Source: Pyxicephalus adspersus
Lineage: Eukaryota; Chordata; Amphibia; Anura; Pyxicephalidae
Assembly: GCF_032062135.1 (NCBI RefSeq)
Contig: NC_092859.1
Coordinates: 124,989,099 to 125,053,098 of the forward strand
Reading direction: 5' to 3'
Length of the DNA: 64,000 nucleotides
Both the position numbers and the translations under genes were made by a program. Shown here piece after piece: positions 38,022 to 49,979 of this stretch (its first letter is position 1; each line of letters begins with the position of its first letter). Below the pieces are notes generated by a model. That model was not told the origin of the DNA, did not search any database, and saw only the letters and a list, made by a program, of their open reading frames with translations.

Positions 38022-38046
38022 CAATATATATATATATATATATTAT
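38022..38046. repeat. (AT)n microsatellite
   Basis: About 12 AT units. Confidence 0.9.
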
Positions 38047-38549
38047 ATAAAATTGAATCCCCCCTATGCATTTATATATATCCAATACCTTGTGCATGCT
38101 GCATGCTGTATACATTTTTTTTTATATAATCCCAATTCCATTTTTTATTAACTGTAATAGCTACCTACATAAAAACACTATGTAGCCAGGGAGTGTGGGC
38201 CCTTCTGTTCTAGGAAGTAAAGCAATATCTTTGTCTTCTTTGGCTATAACCACAAAAATGTTTTGTGTTTAAGCTCATTTAGATGATCTTTGAGGAAATC
38301 AGATTCACCACACGCATTACAGGTTTCCAGTAAAATATTCTAAATATACTTAGTCTAGTTTAGTTTTAAACTGTACCACTACCTTTGTCAGTTCAATAAT
38401 TTGTTTTCTATCACAGAAAGAGGTAAAAACTCATTCATTAGAATTACATTTGTAAAAATGTTCTTATGCGCTTGGAAAGTTTGCATGTAAATGAAAATGA
38501 AGAGATAAGCCTAATAAAATAAATAAAGTTCAGATTGAGACTCAGCAAA

Positions 38550-39100
38550 GCTAGTTGCACCATTCCAGCACTCGTTGGCCCCATTGGACTTACGTATGCA
38601 AGGGAAGGAGCTTTGGGAGGGCAAGGATCAACAGACAACCAGGGAACTTCCTAGATGGACAGGACCATAGGAAAGTACAGTAACCTGAGAAGATGTCAGG
38701 GGAGAGAAGACGAGTCCAAATAAAAAGTGATGTATTATACACAGAAGACAGAAATCTGTGCATTGAATGTATAGTCCAAGGGTGTTGAGAGTTCATGGTT
38801 GAAAGTGAAAAAGCCAGAGGTCAAACACTGAAGGTTAGTCAGACAGAAGGAAATTTCAAAAGGGACAGATCATGCATGATCAGGAGAGCACAAGAAATTG
38901 ATACAGGCAGTAAATGGAGAATGGTCAGACGAGATTGAGGTGGCAACAGAAAATCAAGAACAAATGTGAACCCTAGTTATTAGCGAACACCTGGCTCACA
39001 CCTAGCCATGTGTAAGAGCAGCATTATACAAACTTTGGCCAATCAGCGTTGAAGTTGCAGGGTCAGACAGGATTAAAACTAGATTAGAAGCAGGCTTCTT
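38550..39100. repeat. GC-richer interspersed-repeat candidate
   Basis: A purine-rich, CA/TG-rich block ('ggtcaaacactgaaggtta', 'ccaatcagcgttgaag') distinct from its AT-rich flanks, resembling an old retroelement leader or LTR. No coding frame with motifs was found. Family unknown. Confidence 0.3.
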
Positions 39101-39439
39101 TGGGGCCAGGGCATGTCCTTCTTTCTAGGAAACCAGTTAAATGTAGGTGAAAAATATACCTGCAAAACAAATAGTATTTTACTTTGTTGGAAATATTATA
39201 ACCTTCACTTGTGGTTGAATCCCCTGAAATGCAGAGCAGGTGAAATCATGCAAGACACTTTTCTTCACTTACAAGAGTCTTCTCATGATAGTTCAATGGA
39301 CTCTAACCTGAGGTGAACTGAGGTTAGGGTTAATTTTGTGCTTTGTAATTGATATATAGAAAAGGGAAGAATACATACAGTATGATGGCAACACATGTAT
39401 AAAGTCATTAGTCAAGGTACATTAAATATTCAGAATATT

Positions 39440-40224
39440 TCCAGGTCCTGTCACTTTCACCTGCGCAACATCTCTAAAATCCTCCCCTACCTGTCCCCTG
39501 AGACCACCAAACTCCTTGTACATGCTCTTATCATCTCTCGTCTGGACTACTGTAACATCCTCCTCTCTGGTATTCCACTAACCCGACTCTCTCCTCTACA
39601 ATCTATATGAATGCTACAGCCAGACTCATCCATCCTTCCCTCCGCTCCTCTTCCGCTGCATCTCTTTGTAGTTCTCTCCATTGGCTTCCATTTCACCTTA
39701 GAATCAAATTTAAGCTCTTGTCCTTTGCCTTCAAATCCCTACACAGTTATTGTCCCACTTACATTTCTGACTTGGTAAAAAAATACTCCCCCTGCCGCTC
39801 TCTCCGCTCCTCCAATGACCTACTAATGACTTCCTCACTCATAACCTCATCACACGCACGGATACATACACTTCTCTAGAGCTGCCCCGACTCTCTGGAA
39901 TGGTCTTCCTCGTCTTATTCGGCTTGCTCGTACTTTCTGCTCATTTAAAAGAGCGCTCAAAACCCAATTTTTCAAACTTGCCTACCCGTCTTCTTCTGTC
40001 TTTTGAAACCACAACTTCCCACCACTACATATCTCCCATACTATTATTTGTGAAATTCCCCCACCTACTAGATTGTAAGCTCTTCGAGGCAGGGTTCTCT
40101 CCTCCTGTATCACTGTCTGTATTAGTCTGTCATTTGCAATCCCTATTTAATGTACAGCGTTGCGTAATATGTTGGCGCTATATAAATCCTGTTTAATAAT
40201 AGATAATAATAATAATAATAAAAT
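39440..40224 (+). mobile_element. L2-type LINE fragment, reverse-transcriptase C-terminus and 3' UTR
   Basis: Encodes, with frameshifts, the C-terminal part of an L2/CR1-type reverse transcriptase. The landmarks in order are 'HFHLRNISKILPYLS', 'SRLDYCNILLSGIP' (39500-39580), 'NATARLI', 'SLHWLPFHLRIKFKLL' (about 39670-39720) and 'SPCRSLRSSND'. Stops and frame changes at about 39610 and 39880 make it a pseudogene. The 3' UTR follows ('ttgtaagctcttcgaggca') and ends 'gttggcgctatataaatcc' plus (TAA)n. It is 5'-truncated, as usual for LINE insertions, and meets a second copy on the opposite strand tail to tail. Confidence 0.9.
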
Positions 40225-41290
40225 AGGGGGAGCGAATGACAGAAAGATACAAACAATGACACAGGGGAAGAGGAGGACCCTGCCCACAAGAGCTTACAAT
40301 CTATGCGGAGGTGGATGTAGCACATAATAGGAGGAGGGATAAAGATTGGTGGGTACATAGTGAGGGTTTAGGATACAGAAGAAGAAAAGATGGGTTTTAA
40401 GTGCTCCTTTTGGAGCAAGTAGGAGCAAGCTAAATAGGATGTGGAACAGAGTTCCAGGGAGTGGGGGCAGCCCTAGAAAAATCTTGGAGTCATGCATGTG
40501 AGAAGTTTATGAGTGAGGAAGTCATTAGTAGGTCGTAGGGGTATATTTTTCTATCAGGTCAGAAAGGTACCTGGGACAAGAACTGTGGAGGGATTTGAAG
40601 ACAAAGCACAGGGGTTTGAATTTGATTCTAAGGTGAAATGGAAGCCAATGAAGAGAACTACAAAGAGATGCAGCAGATGAGGAGCAGTGGAAAGGATCGA
40701 TGAGTCTGGCTGCAGCATTCATAATAGATTGTAGAGGAGAGAGTCAGGTTAGTGGAATACTAGAGAGGAGGATGTTACAGTAGTCCAGATGAAAGATAAG
40801 AGTGTGTACAAGCAGTTTGGTAGTCTCTAGGTTCACGTAGGGTGAATTTTGAAAATGTTGTGCAGGTGAAAGTGATAGGAGCTGGAAATGTTATTAATAG
40901 GGGGGGTAAATGAGAGGGCAGAATCAAAGGTGACACCAAGACAATGTGCCTGAGGGGAAGGTCGAATAACAGTGTTGTTAACAGTTAGAAATATATGAGG
41001 AGATTCGGAATTTGAGGTTGATGAGTTTTGTTTTATCCAGGTTAAGTTTCAGGAACCTGTTGACCATCCATTAAGAGATAGCTGACAGGCAGTATGAAAC
41101 CTTGTCTAGGACTGAGGGAGACAAGTCAGGGTTGGACAGGTAGATTTGAGTGTCATCAGCATACAGATGGTACTTTAAAAGGAGGATATGAGACTACCAA
41201 GTGAAAAGAGAGAACCGGTCCAAGACTGACCCTTGGGGAACACCAACAAGAAGGAGAGTAAGAGAGGAGGAATAACCATTAAAACAAACT
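40225..41290 (-). mobile_element. L2-type LINE fragment with RT catalytic motifs
   Basis: Minus-strand L2/CR1 reverse-transcriptase remnant. Reading from 41290 leftward it contains 'GVPQGSVLD' (about 41227-41243), then 'YADDTQIYL' (about 41140-41166), the catalytic aspartate box of reverse transcriptases, then 'FLKLNLDKTK'. After decayed sequence comes 'NAAARLID' and 'SLHWLPFHLRIKFKP' (40525-40722). The 3' UTR 'attgtaagctcttgtggg' lies at about 40300. In-frame stops (for example just after 'YCLSAIS') and frameshifts show it is dead. Its tail lacks the last 45 or so bases seen in the plus-strand partner. Confidence 0.9.
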
Positions 41291-42127
41291 TGAAGTTTAG
41301 TGATTTAGATTGGACATTTATTATATAATAGTATTTATCCTTAATCATCTGTATATGATGTTAAAATTTTTTCAAAAGACCTACGCTAAGGCACATAGAC
41401 TTCTATGAATGAGAGAAATAGGAGTAGTGAGAAGTTACCCAAAAAAACATAATAAAGTAATACACTTAAAACTTAAAGTAATTCAATCCAAAAAAAAAAA
41501 AAAAACAAGGAGTGTAAAGATTTATAGTATGTGTTCTTTTTCCCTATAATAATCTTGGAATGGCAGCATTAGAACATGTTGTTTCAGGTGGAAATTATTT
41601 CAGCCATATTCCTAATTGAAATACTACATTAGCAGTACATCTAGGCATTGAGTGAAAGCATTCCTCAAATTGTGACTTAAACTGTAATTACAGGGAACAA
41701 TAGATAGCAAAGTCATCTTGTCATGTATTTAGAGGTCACTTTGAAACACAGAAGATCATTTTATAAACTTTGCTATGTTTTCTAATTGCAGACTTTCTTC
41801 CTTTGCTTAGCTTGTGTCTGCAGCAATAATCTTTCTTGACAAAAGAAATATCACGGACCACTGCTTTAATTTACATAACTTTAGATTTAATTAGCTTTGC
41901 ACTTTCTGACTCTCCTGACTCAAAAGTTCATTTTTATTCCCTATTTCTTATTACCTTTGCATATGTTAGGAATTAGATATTCAACTTTGATAATGGAATG
42001 TTAGTTTTCAGGCTTTGAGTAGTTTATTTACACATTTATTTGCTCCTAGTAGGCCTTCATCTAAAATAAAATATATGTATTATGTAAAAAACATAATATT
42101 TAATGTTGGACAAAAAGACAAAAAGTG

Positions 42128-42128
<1 letters not shown>
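41291..42128. other. AT-rich stretch, nothing recognised
   Basis: Contains an A run at about 41491-41505. No coding exon was recognised. Confidence 0.5.

Positions 42129-42206
<78 letters not shown>
42129..42206. repeat. (AT)n microsatellite, longest in window
   Basis: About 39 uninterrupted AT units. Such tracts vary in length between individuals and can form cruciforms. The open frame through it (42015-42209) is meaningless. Confidence 0.97.
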
Positions 42207-42208
<2 letters not shown>

Positions 42209-42453
42209 GTGTACCACTAAAAGTAATAACATTTCTATAAACAATTAGGGAAAAGATTGATTACATAAAAAGTAAGTAAAACAAAAATAAATAAATAAAG
42301 AGGGGGCCTTGCAAGAGGAACTAAGTCCATTATAACAAACACACTACCAGGGGACACTAACTGGGGGATCACTAACTTAAGGCACTAAAGGAGGAAATAT
42401 AAGGGTACAATAACTGGGGGCACTATGGGGGGAACACTAACGTAACATAATAT

Positions 42454-42642
42454 GGATCTGATTTATTAAAGCTCTCAAAGAGTGGAAAGCATACACTTTC
42501 AGCAGTGATCCTGGGTGATCCAGCAAACCTGGGATAGATTTCTTAAAAGTCATGTCCTAGTAAATGTTTCTAATCTTAGACCAGATCTATTCCAGGTTTT
42601 CCTGGATTACGGAGGTTCAATGATGAACATGCATCTTCTACA
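42454..42642. mobile_element. PAL palindromic element, diverged
   Basis: Left arm 'ggatctgatttattaaagct' and 'ctgggtgatccagcaaacct'; the right arm is degraded ('ccaggttttcctggattacg', 'ttcaatgatgaaca'). Flanks at 42310-42430 and 42650-42740 hold repeated 'actaac..gggg' text. Confidence 0.75.
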
Positions 42643-42890
42643 GTTGTGCCACTACAATAGGGGAAAACCAAGGACACTATAACTGGAGTCATTATAAACA
42701 CTAACTGAAGGAATTATAACGGGGGGCAGTATAAGCTGGCACACTAACAGGGTTCAGGTACTTTTACATTTATATACACTATTTGGCCAGTCCACAATAT
42801 GTCATGTTCATGGCCACATGGTCTATGGCCACACATTCAAACCAATAAAAAATGCTAGTTTTTTTTTATCATTGGTAATAAACATTTAAC

Positions 42891-43940
42891 ATTTTTTTTT
42901 TAAACTGAGTTTTTATTAAACATTTTCCACATACAAAAAAAACAAAGAAAAGACATGAATATGAACGTAACCATACAGGAAAGTGATAGGTACAACATAG
43001 AGCAATGGCATAAATCACGTACATGAACAGTAGTAGCATAGCTTCAGAATAATAAACACAATCCCATACTGTATCTTTTGGTGATAAGAAAAAATCCAAT
43101 TTTTTCATAAGACATAAACAACAAAGAAATGGGAAACTTTAATATTAACAACTGGGTAATGTTGGGAGGGAAGGAAAGAAAGGGAAGGGGCTAGTGGGGC
43201 GATGATAGGTGAGTAACCCACAGAATCAAATATTCAAACTAATATGCTAAATCTGTATTTGAGAATAGTAAGCATCCCAGGTTTCCCAGACCCATTCAAA
43301 TTTTTCAACACTATTTTTGAGGAGAGCAGTAGGATACATCAGTCCAACTTCCTGAATGCGAGTATGCAAGTCCTCAAGAGATGGAGGCAAAGTGGATTTC
43401 CACTTAGTCGAAATCAGAGTGCGAGCTGCCACCAAAATATGGGTAGTAAGTTTGCAGGTAAATTTGGGGAGATCCGTAAAGGGCAATCCCAGGAGGTGGT
43501 TAAGTGGAATAAGTGAAAACCATTGTTGGGTCACCTCTCCGATTAGCTTATTAACTCAGTCCCACTTACTCTGATTAATGGGACAAAACCAAAAAATATG
43601 CTCCAAAGTTCCACGCTGGGACCTCATCGCCAGCAAGTAGGGTCCACAGTTAGAAACAATCTGTGCAGCACATCCGGCGTGTGATACCACCAAAATATAA
43701 TGTATATATATTATATAAATTTTCTTTGTAAAGTGTGCACATCAAGCTTTTGTGTGCCGCCTCCCAAATTTCTGACCACTTACCTCTCCCCAGGGTACGG
43801 CCCAAAATGGCCTCCCAAGTACCCATAAAGGAGGCGATAAATGAAGGAAATAAGACCCTTGGCATAGGGACCATCAGCACATAATCCCTCAAAAGAAGTG
43901 AGTAGCCTTTAAAATCTATTAACAATAGTAAAAATAGTTT
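42891..43940 (-). mobile_element. L1/Tx1-type LINE fragment, ORF2 C-terminus and poly-A tail
   Basis: On the minus strand this encodes the C-terminal region of an L1-clade ORF2 protein. 'GKWSEIWEAAHKSLMCTLYK' (43740-43790) is followed, after a frame change, by 'YHTPDVLHRLF' and 'DPTCWR'. After another shift come 'GTLEHIFWFCP' (part of the Cys/His C-terminal motif) and 'LPKFTCKLTTHILVAARTLI' with 'KWKSTLPPSLEDL' (43247-43534). The 3' UTR ends in 'aataaaaactcag' plus poly-A at 42891-42900, so the true 3' end is present. It is 5'-truncated and frame-shifted, so not functional. Confidence 0.88.
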
Positions 43941-45144
43941 ATATTTTTTCTTTAATCATTTGTTTTCAAATATAGGAAAGTCTACTGCATACATATTCAC
44001 AATATATTTCTTTTTAGTACAAATAAAAAATGTAGCAGATAAATAATTCATATTTGTAATAAGTAATATTCTTTAAACATTCTAACAGTTAGATAAGCAG
44101 GTTGTAAACTGAATTCACAAAAGATGTTACTATACAAATCACAGCAGAGCAATTATACCAGTCTCTGAAAAAATGGCATTTAACAAATGGCATAGAGCAA
44201 ATACTGCAGTCATATTACAAATAAGATCCACACAACATATCTCCAGTATTTTAGCTCAAACATCTATATTGTGCAACATTACATTATGCAAATACAGCAT
44301 ATTTTGCTAACATCATGAAAATTCTATGCACCTATGCCAAATATCTATTTCAATTTTAACAACAACTACAAAAACTAGGCTGCTAGGCATATTCCTCTCT
44401 TTTATCCTTTAATGCTTCAGCAATTCATTGATTTTGGGTGGCATGCAAAGAAATGAAAATATCTATGAGCGACAATGAAGACCTAGAAGTTATTTTGCAA
44501 ACTAAATACCAAGTAATTAAGGTGGTAGCATTGGCATAATATATTGAGCATTCCAAAATACAAATTTACACAAAATTAAACATGGTTTAATTATAACAAT
44601 TATTATATTACACAGTGCAGTAACATTCTATATACAGTTAAATAGATTATAGAATTGTTTAGGCTAATTATCAGTCTACATTTAGAGTAAAATCAGGTAA
44701 TGCTAATATACAGAAAATAATAATAATAATTACCATAATAACAATAATTATAATATAATTCTTCAAACAACAAACTAACTGAAAAGTCATAATAATAAAT
44801 ACAATAAAAGCCCAAATTTACTAACAAGACCGAGCAGTCCATATATTACAAAGCATAAAATCTGTAAAAAACATATTTTTTTTCTGGAGAAAAAATAATA
44901 CATGAATTGCTTTTCATTTTAGTTAATTATGGGTATAAATTTAGTTATAATTTATAATATGTGGATTTTGGAGATATGAGCACTGCCATTCAATCATAAC
45001 TCCTTAATGCAGACTTCACAGTAAATCAGAGATTTACAACAACAACAACAGTAATTTATAATATATTTTATAACTGCTGTTTCCATAACCTTTTTATTTG
45101 TTAGTCCTACATCAACATTTAGGAACAGGTGGATTATTCTTAGT
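43941..45144. other. AT-rich stretch, nothing recognised
   Basis: AAT/ATA-rich low complexity at about 44715-44765. No coding exon was recognised. Confidence 0.5.
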
Positions 45145-45266
45145 ATTGCCTTCACCCTTTGTAATTTTCTACAAAGTTGGCTCGGGAGCACAACTTCCAA
45201 CCTCTATTGCCTTCACCCTTTGTCATTTTCTACAAAGTTGGCTCCGAAGCACAACTTCCAACTTCG
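45145..45266. repeat. Tandem duplication of a 61-bp unit
   Basis: Two adjacent units (45145-45205 and 45206-45266) both reading 'attgccttcaccctttgt', then 'attttctacaaagttggctc' and 'agcacaacttccaac', differing at a handful of positions. No larger array and no coding content. Confidence 0.9.
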
Positions 45267-46132
45267 AAAGATTGACCAAAGACAAGTCTTACAACCACAC
45301 AATGATAGTAAGTTTTCCAAGAGGATGTGAAGATGGTGAAGATGACTAAATAATTTGCTCACCGTGCAGCACAAAGCTGTCAGCAGTGTTTGGTTGACAG
45401 ATATGAATATATAGTTCACATTTCGTTTTCTGCACCTTCTCTATTGAAGGCAATTTTATATTGCATAAACACTTATTAGATGACCATGGTAAAGGGGTTA
45501 CCACCTTAAATATGTACATTTTAGTTAGTTTTTACCAGTTAAGTTCCAAATGCCCACACGCCCCAACCATACTTAGTGACCAAAGTTCAGCAAATGTGGT
45601 AGGTGTACCATAGGTTACAACTGCCAACAGACTTAAACAGCTTGGTTTTCTGCAAAGATCTGTGCAAATAAAATATTGTTCTAGGTATGCCAATCCACCA
45701 ACTGCTAGTCCCAATTTATGACCAACAATCCAAATGCAAACGTTTCTAAAAGCAAAACTGAATTTACTTTTTCAGCTCAAAAAATATAAGTATAGTAGAG
45801 GCACCAAATGATTTGTTACATTCTATTGATATTTACATTATCCTTATTTATCGTCTATCAATATTCTATTATTTCATTTTTTAAATACCTAAAACACACT
45901 TTCAATATTCCATGTTTTAGGTATTAAATAGATATCAAGAATAAAGTAAAAAGCAGCTATTCAACGTGCAAATTTTTTTACAGGGTAGTCAGCAAGTTTT
46001 TGACACATGGGCTAATTTATTGTTGAATAAATTACGGCTGAAAAAAATGATACAAGTTGTAAAGGAACAACAATAAAATGACAAGTATTGTTTGTGTTAA
46101 TTTTTTTTTCTGATGCCAAGTGTGTTAAAAAG
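45267..46132. other. AT-rich stretch, nothing recognised
   Basis: No coding exon or known repeat was recognised. Confidence 0.45.
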
Positions 46133-46226
46133 TCAATAGATTGTGAGCTGCTCTGAGAGACATCCTTATAGACTCTCTAAAGTGATGTGTAATATGTGAG
46201 TACTATATATAAACATGATAATAATA
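46133..46226 (+). mobile_element. LINE/SINE 3' tail fragment, diverged
   Basis: 'agattgtgagctgctctgag', then 'gtgatgtgtaatatgtgag', 'tactatatataaa' and (TAA)n follow the order of the L2/SINE tail ('attgtaagctc', 'tgcgtaatatgttggcgcta'). Confidence 0.55.
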
Positions 46227-47378
46227 AGCCCTGGAAGGTTTGACTGTGCAAATAACAAAATGAAGCCAGGCAGATTCCAGATCTCCTGGCCTTATTAGGG
46301 AGAGCTGTCTGTCTATGACTGATAGTTATATTAAATCAAGTAAATTGAATTTGACAATTACAAAAGCTAAACTCCAGGCAAACAGCTAAACACACAGTTT
46401 TAATACGCATATGGAAGCTGTCTGATTTTCCAAAGGATTTGGTTTTTTTTTCATTCTCCCCTGGGATTTAAACAGAGAAACCAACCTAGTGACCTGATAT
46501 TCTTAGCTCACCTTTTCTCAATTACTCACCTACTTCCAGGCTCTAACTGGACAATAAAGAACCAACAGTAGATTGATGAGTCTATCACTCTGCTATTTTT
46601 CCTTGTCAGCGTGTATTTTGTCAATAAACGTGAATGCTAAACGCCTGATTTGGCCCTCAGTGCCGCAGTTTCTTCTCCCAAGGGTTAAACTGCTCCTGTA
46701 ACACAATGAACCTATTCCTTGAATATGTATGTTCCATTTATCTAGTCTGCATGTACAATTTTTTACCTAACAATGTATAAATGACACATTGGTGGTACAA
46801 TGGATGAATCAATGGTGAATTATTTCTAATTATCCACTTTTTATTGATACTTGATGTCAGATCCAATTTTACTATACATTGAAAAATAATAAGTACTGCC
46901 GCTGGGACTTTTGAGGCATCAAACTACCACAACCTTAAAGATAAAATTCAAAATTTTTATTCAACAAAAAAACAAACCAAAAACAATATTCCATAAAACC
47001 ATCTGCTATACAGTGTTATGATTATCTCAATTGTTACTCTACACATTTCACAGACTCAAGTCCCCTTTATCTGGAGAAATTTGAGACAAAAACAGAATAT
47101 TTATAATATATCATTGTCTAGAAAAAAAAAGTAAACTAAAATTCAAAAACAACCTAATTGCATGTATACATCAAGTCATAACATGATAACATTGTCCTTC
47201 CGTTTAAATTGCCAAAGTAGTGCCAAGAGTGTTATGTTATCTTGTTTTGATTTGCTCATTAAGGCATTTCCTCCCCACAATCATTTATTTGTGTGGTTCT
47301 CTACTTGATATGTTGTTTGGATTTTGGGCTATCCAAGTTTGGTTTAAGCTATTGTTCTTCTCTATGCTCCTTGTTTGT
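46227..47378. other. AT-rich stretch, nothing recognised
   Basis: Mostly unique-looking. The part right of 47220 may already belong to the LINE that follows, but no motif shows it. Confidence 0.4.
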
Positions 47379-48890
47379 TTGGGCCTTAATTCTCCGGTGA
47401 AAAGAGTCAAAGCCTTTCAGTATTACCATGCAATGCGAGTTGATGTCATGGTCTTACAAGAATCACTTTTTTACAGTTACATCCCAACCCAAATATTTAT
47501 ATAAAAATGATCCCTTGGTTTTTATGTCTAGACTAGTCTAGACCCCAATGGACTGATTTAGAGGGTTTGTCTTGCCCAACTAACCGATTCCTGTTGGGTT
47601 GGGTTTCGAGTAAAAAACGCTCCGCAATTCTTTGTCCCTCCCTTTCCTATGCCCTTTCTGTGTGGGAGGGTCAAAAATCCAATCGAGCTCTGTATTCCCA
47701 GCATGCTCCTTTGACTTTGTTATGGCAAAACCCAGATGTATGGTGGCACAATAAGGGATTTTTCTGTATAGGAGATTTTTTAGATGGCAAAAATATAATT
47801 TAGATGGTAAAAATATCCCACTTGCAAGATTCACTTTCCCTCCCACCCACCGAAATGTTTCACTATTGCTAAATCAGGTCATTTATCCACTCTAAACCTA
47901 AAGGTCTAACCCCCCTTACCAAAGTACAGAATTTGAGAAATCATGTCATTCCATAACCAATGCTAAGGGGAGAATTCCTATGCAGCCCTTTTTCCCAATG
48001 ACAAAAGATTGTTTTACATGGCTCAATGGGCCACAGACATGACAGAGCAGTGGGAGGTTCAAGATTGGCAAACATTGGCTGCCTCTATGTCTTCAATTAC
48101 TTTAAACACATCCCTTTTAGAAGCTAACTATAAGGTCTTGCAGAGGTGGTATATGGTGCCCACCTGGCTTAATAAATTGAATCCAACTGTGTTACAGAGG
48201 CTGCGGACAGCTGGGCACCATGTTTCATGCTTGGTGGACTTGTTCTAAAGTCCAAAGGTTCTGGATTCCTATTTTTAATTTGTCATTTACGGTTACTCAA
48301 CTCAACACTCCGAGAAAAGTGGAGAGTGCTTTGTTCCCTAAACTACCAGACTCAGTACCTAAACTTCACTGCAGACTAGTTAAATATATTTTCTTAGCAG
48401 CTCACATCACGATTGCTTGCTATTGGAAGGCCTCGGCCATTCCACTTGATTTTGCTAAAAACAAACTAAACTGGATCATGTCAAATGATAAATTAACCTG
48501 TACCTTACATAACAACATGGATAAATGTTTTAAAACTTGGGACCTGTAGATAGCCTACACTGAACACTAGTTTTTCAGTGAGAACCTTTAACTACTTTTG
48601 AGTTCTTGTCTCCCTCCCCCACCCCCTCCCTTAAGTGCTACCCGTGTGAGGTATTCACTTTTATTTTCTATATATTATTTTTAGTTTCAGTATTATATGA
48701 TTAAATGACATTGCTATATTTACTGTCTCCTTTTTGTTTAAATAGTTGTAACGCAATTCCTTTCTTGGTATGTCTTTTTTTATGCCAAATATGGTATTGT
48801 GTTTTTTTGCTGATCTCTTCAGCTCTCATATATAACTGTTTAAATGCCATTCCAGTTTTATTGAGGCTTTACCATTTTAATTTGAATCTG
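47379..48890 (+). mobile_element. L1/Tx1-type LINE with large internal deletion
   Basis: 47379-47504 encodes 'LGLNSPVKR', then 'FQYYHAMRVDVMVLQES', the N-terminal apurinic-endonuclease start of an L1-clade ORF2. Within 65 bases the frame jumps to C-terminal ORF2: 'PSLSYALSVWEG', then 'PLTLLWQNPDVWW' and 'KGFFCIGDFLD' (47567-47800). 'NYKVLQRWYMVPTWLNKL' follows at 48009-48190, and 'MFHAWWTCSKVQRFW' plus 'KYIFLAAHITIACYWKAS' at 48220-48549. The rest of the endonuclease and the whole reverse transcriptase are missing. A 3' UTR follows 48549. The end at 48890 is approximate. Confidence 0.85.
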
Positions 48891-49685
48891 GCTGAAGAGA
48901 AAATCTTCTCTGTATTTGTTGTTGCCGTATGTAAGAAGTGTAATTTGTGAATGTGCAGAAAATTTGTTCAATTCTTTTCTTTATATATGTACAACACAAC
49001 TGCTGTAATTTGTGTTGTACAAGTACAGAGGCGGTGCAAAATGAAAACTTTTGTGGGGTACTAAGGACAGCTGCAACTGGAACAGGAACAATATTAGGAA
49101 GAAAACCTTTGTAAGCTCTGATAGCACTCAACATTTCTTCATGTTTTCACATAGATAGGACCACAGTGGAATATGGTGAAAGTAAAAATAAGTGACTCTT
49201 ACTTGATAACCCCCACTTATTGCATGTTAAAATCAGTTATTGCTTTATTTACTTTTATATAAAAGTCTACCTGTAAATTATAAGTCACATTTGAGTGAAT
49301 TGGCTGTTTAAAAACATTTATATTTCACTGGTTCACTCTGCTTGTACTTTGTACATTAAAAAAGAGATTGATAAAGCAGTTTGAAGTGTATACTAATATC
49401 GATAGGTTGTGTAGTAAAGGGTTAAACTGGACTCAAACTCAAATTTTTACTATACATAAAAGAGTAGATTTTACATATATTGTAAAAATATTGTTCTTTT
49501 TTTTAAGTGCAACACCCTTTTTTTAAAAAAAAAACAAAAAATGGGATACTCTTCCCTCCCTCATGAAACACAGAATTTCACAATATTTACAATTAACATC
49601 CTGGTACATGTATAGGATACTTCTTAATGACCCTCTGATGTATGTGACTTTAAATGACTAATCTACTCTTAGCCCAATTACCTGG
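48891..49685. other. AT-rich stretch, nothing recognised
   Basis: No coding exon or known repeat was recognised. Confidence 0.45.
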
Positions 49686-49866
49686 GTCAGGGGTGCCCAA
49701 AACGTTGATCGCAATCTACAGGTCAATCTGAAAGGGCAACCTGAGTGGATCGCAGAGCCCTGCCTTAACCCTCCCTGCTGCATGTCTATAGGAATGCTGG
49801 GGATGTCTTTCAGTGTGCGAGAAGGCTCATGTAACAGTGGGGAGTGAGGAGGGAGGCAGCTGTTGT
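49686..49866. mobile_element. hAT-type element end
   Basis: Starts 'caggggtgcccaaaacgttg' and continues 'atcgcaatctacaggtcaat', a terminus I associate with non-autonomous hAT elements of vertebrates. The right part is lost at about 49866, where a LINE tail begins. Noncoding. Confidence 0.6.
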
Positions 49867-49979
49867 TAGAATCTTCTCTCTTATGCCCCCGTACTGTTTT
49901 ATTATGTATATTGTTTTTGTGGATGTGTTAATCCTCAAATAAAAATGTTTTATTAAAACGAAAAAAAAGAAAAAAAAAG
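49867..49979 (+). mobile_element. LINE 3' tail with poly-A
   Basis: 'ttattatgtatattgtttt', then 'aatcctcaaataaaaatg', 'ttttattaaaacg' and an A-rich tail. The polyadenylation signal 'aataaa' is followed by poly-A, as in L1-type insertions. It lies between a hAT end and a family-D element. Confidence 0.6.

Noticed and set aside
42015..42209. 64-residue frame ending in Ile-Tyr repeats
   Set aside because: Translation of the AT microsatellite.
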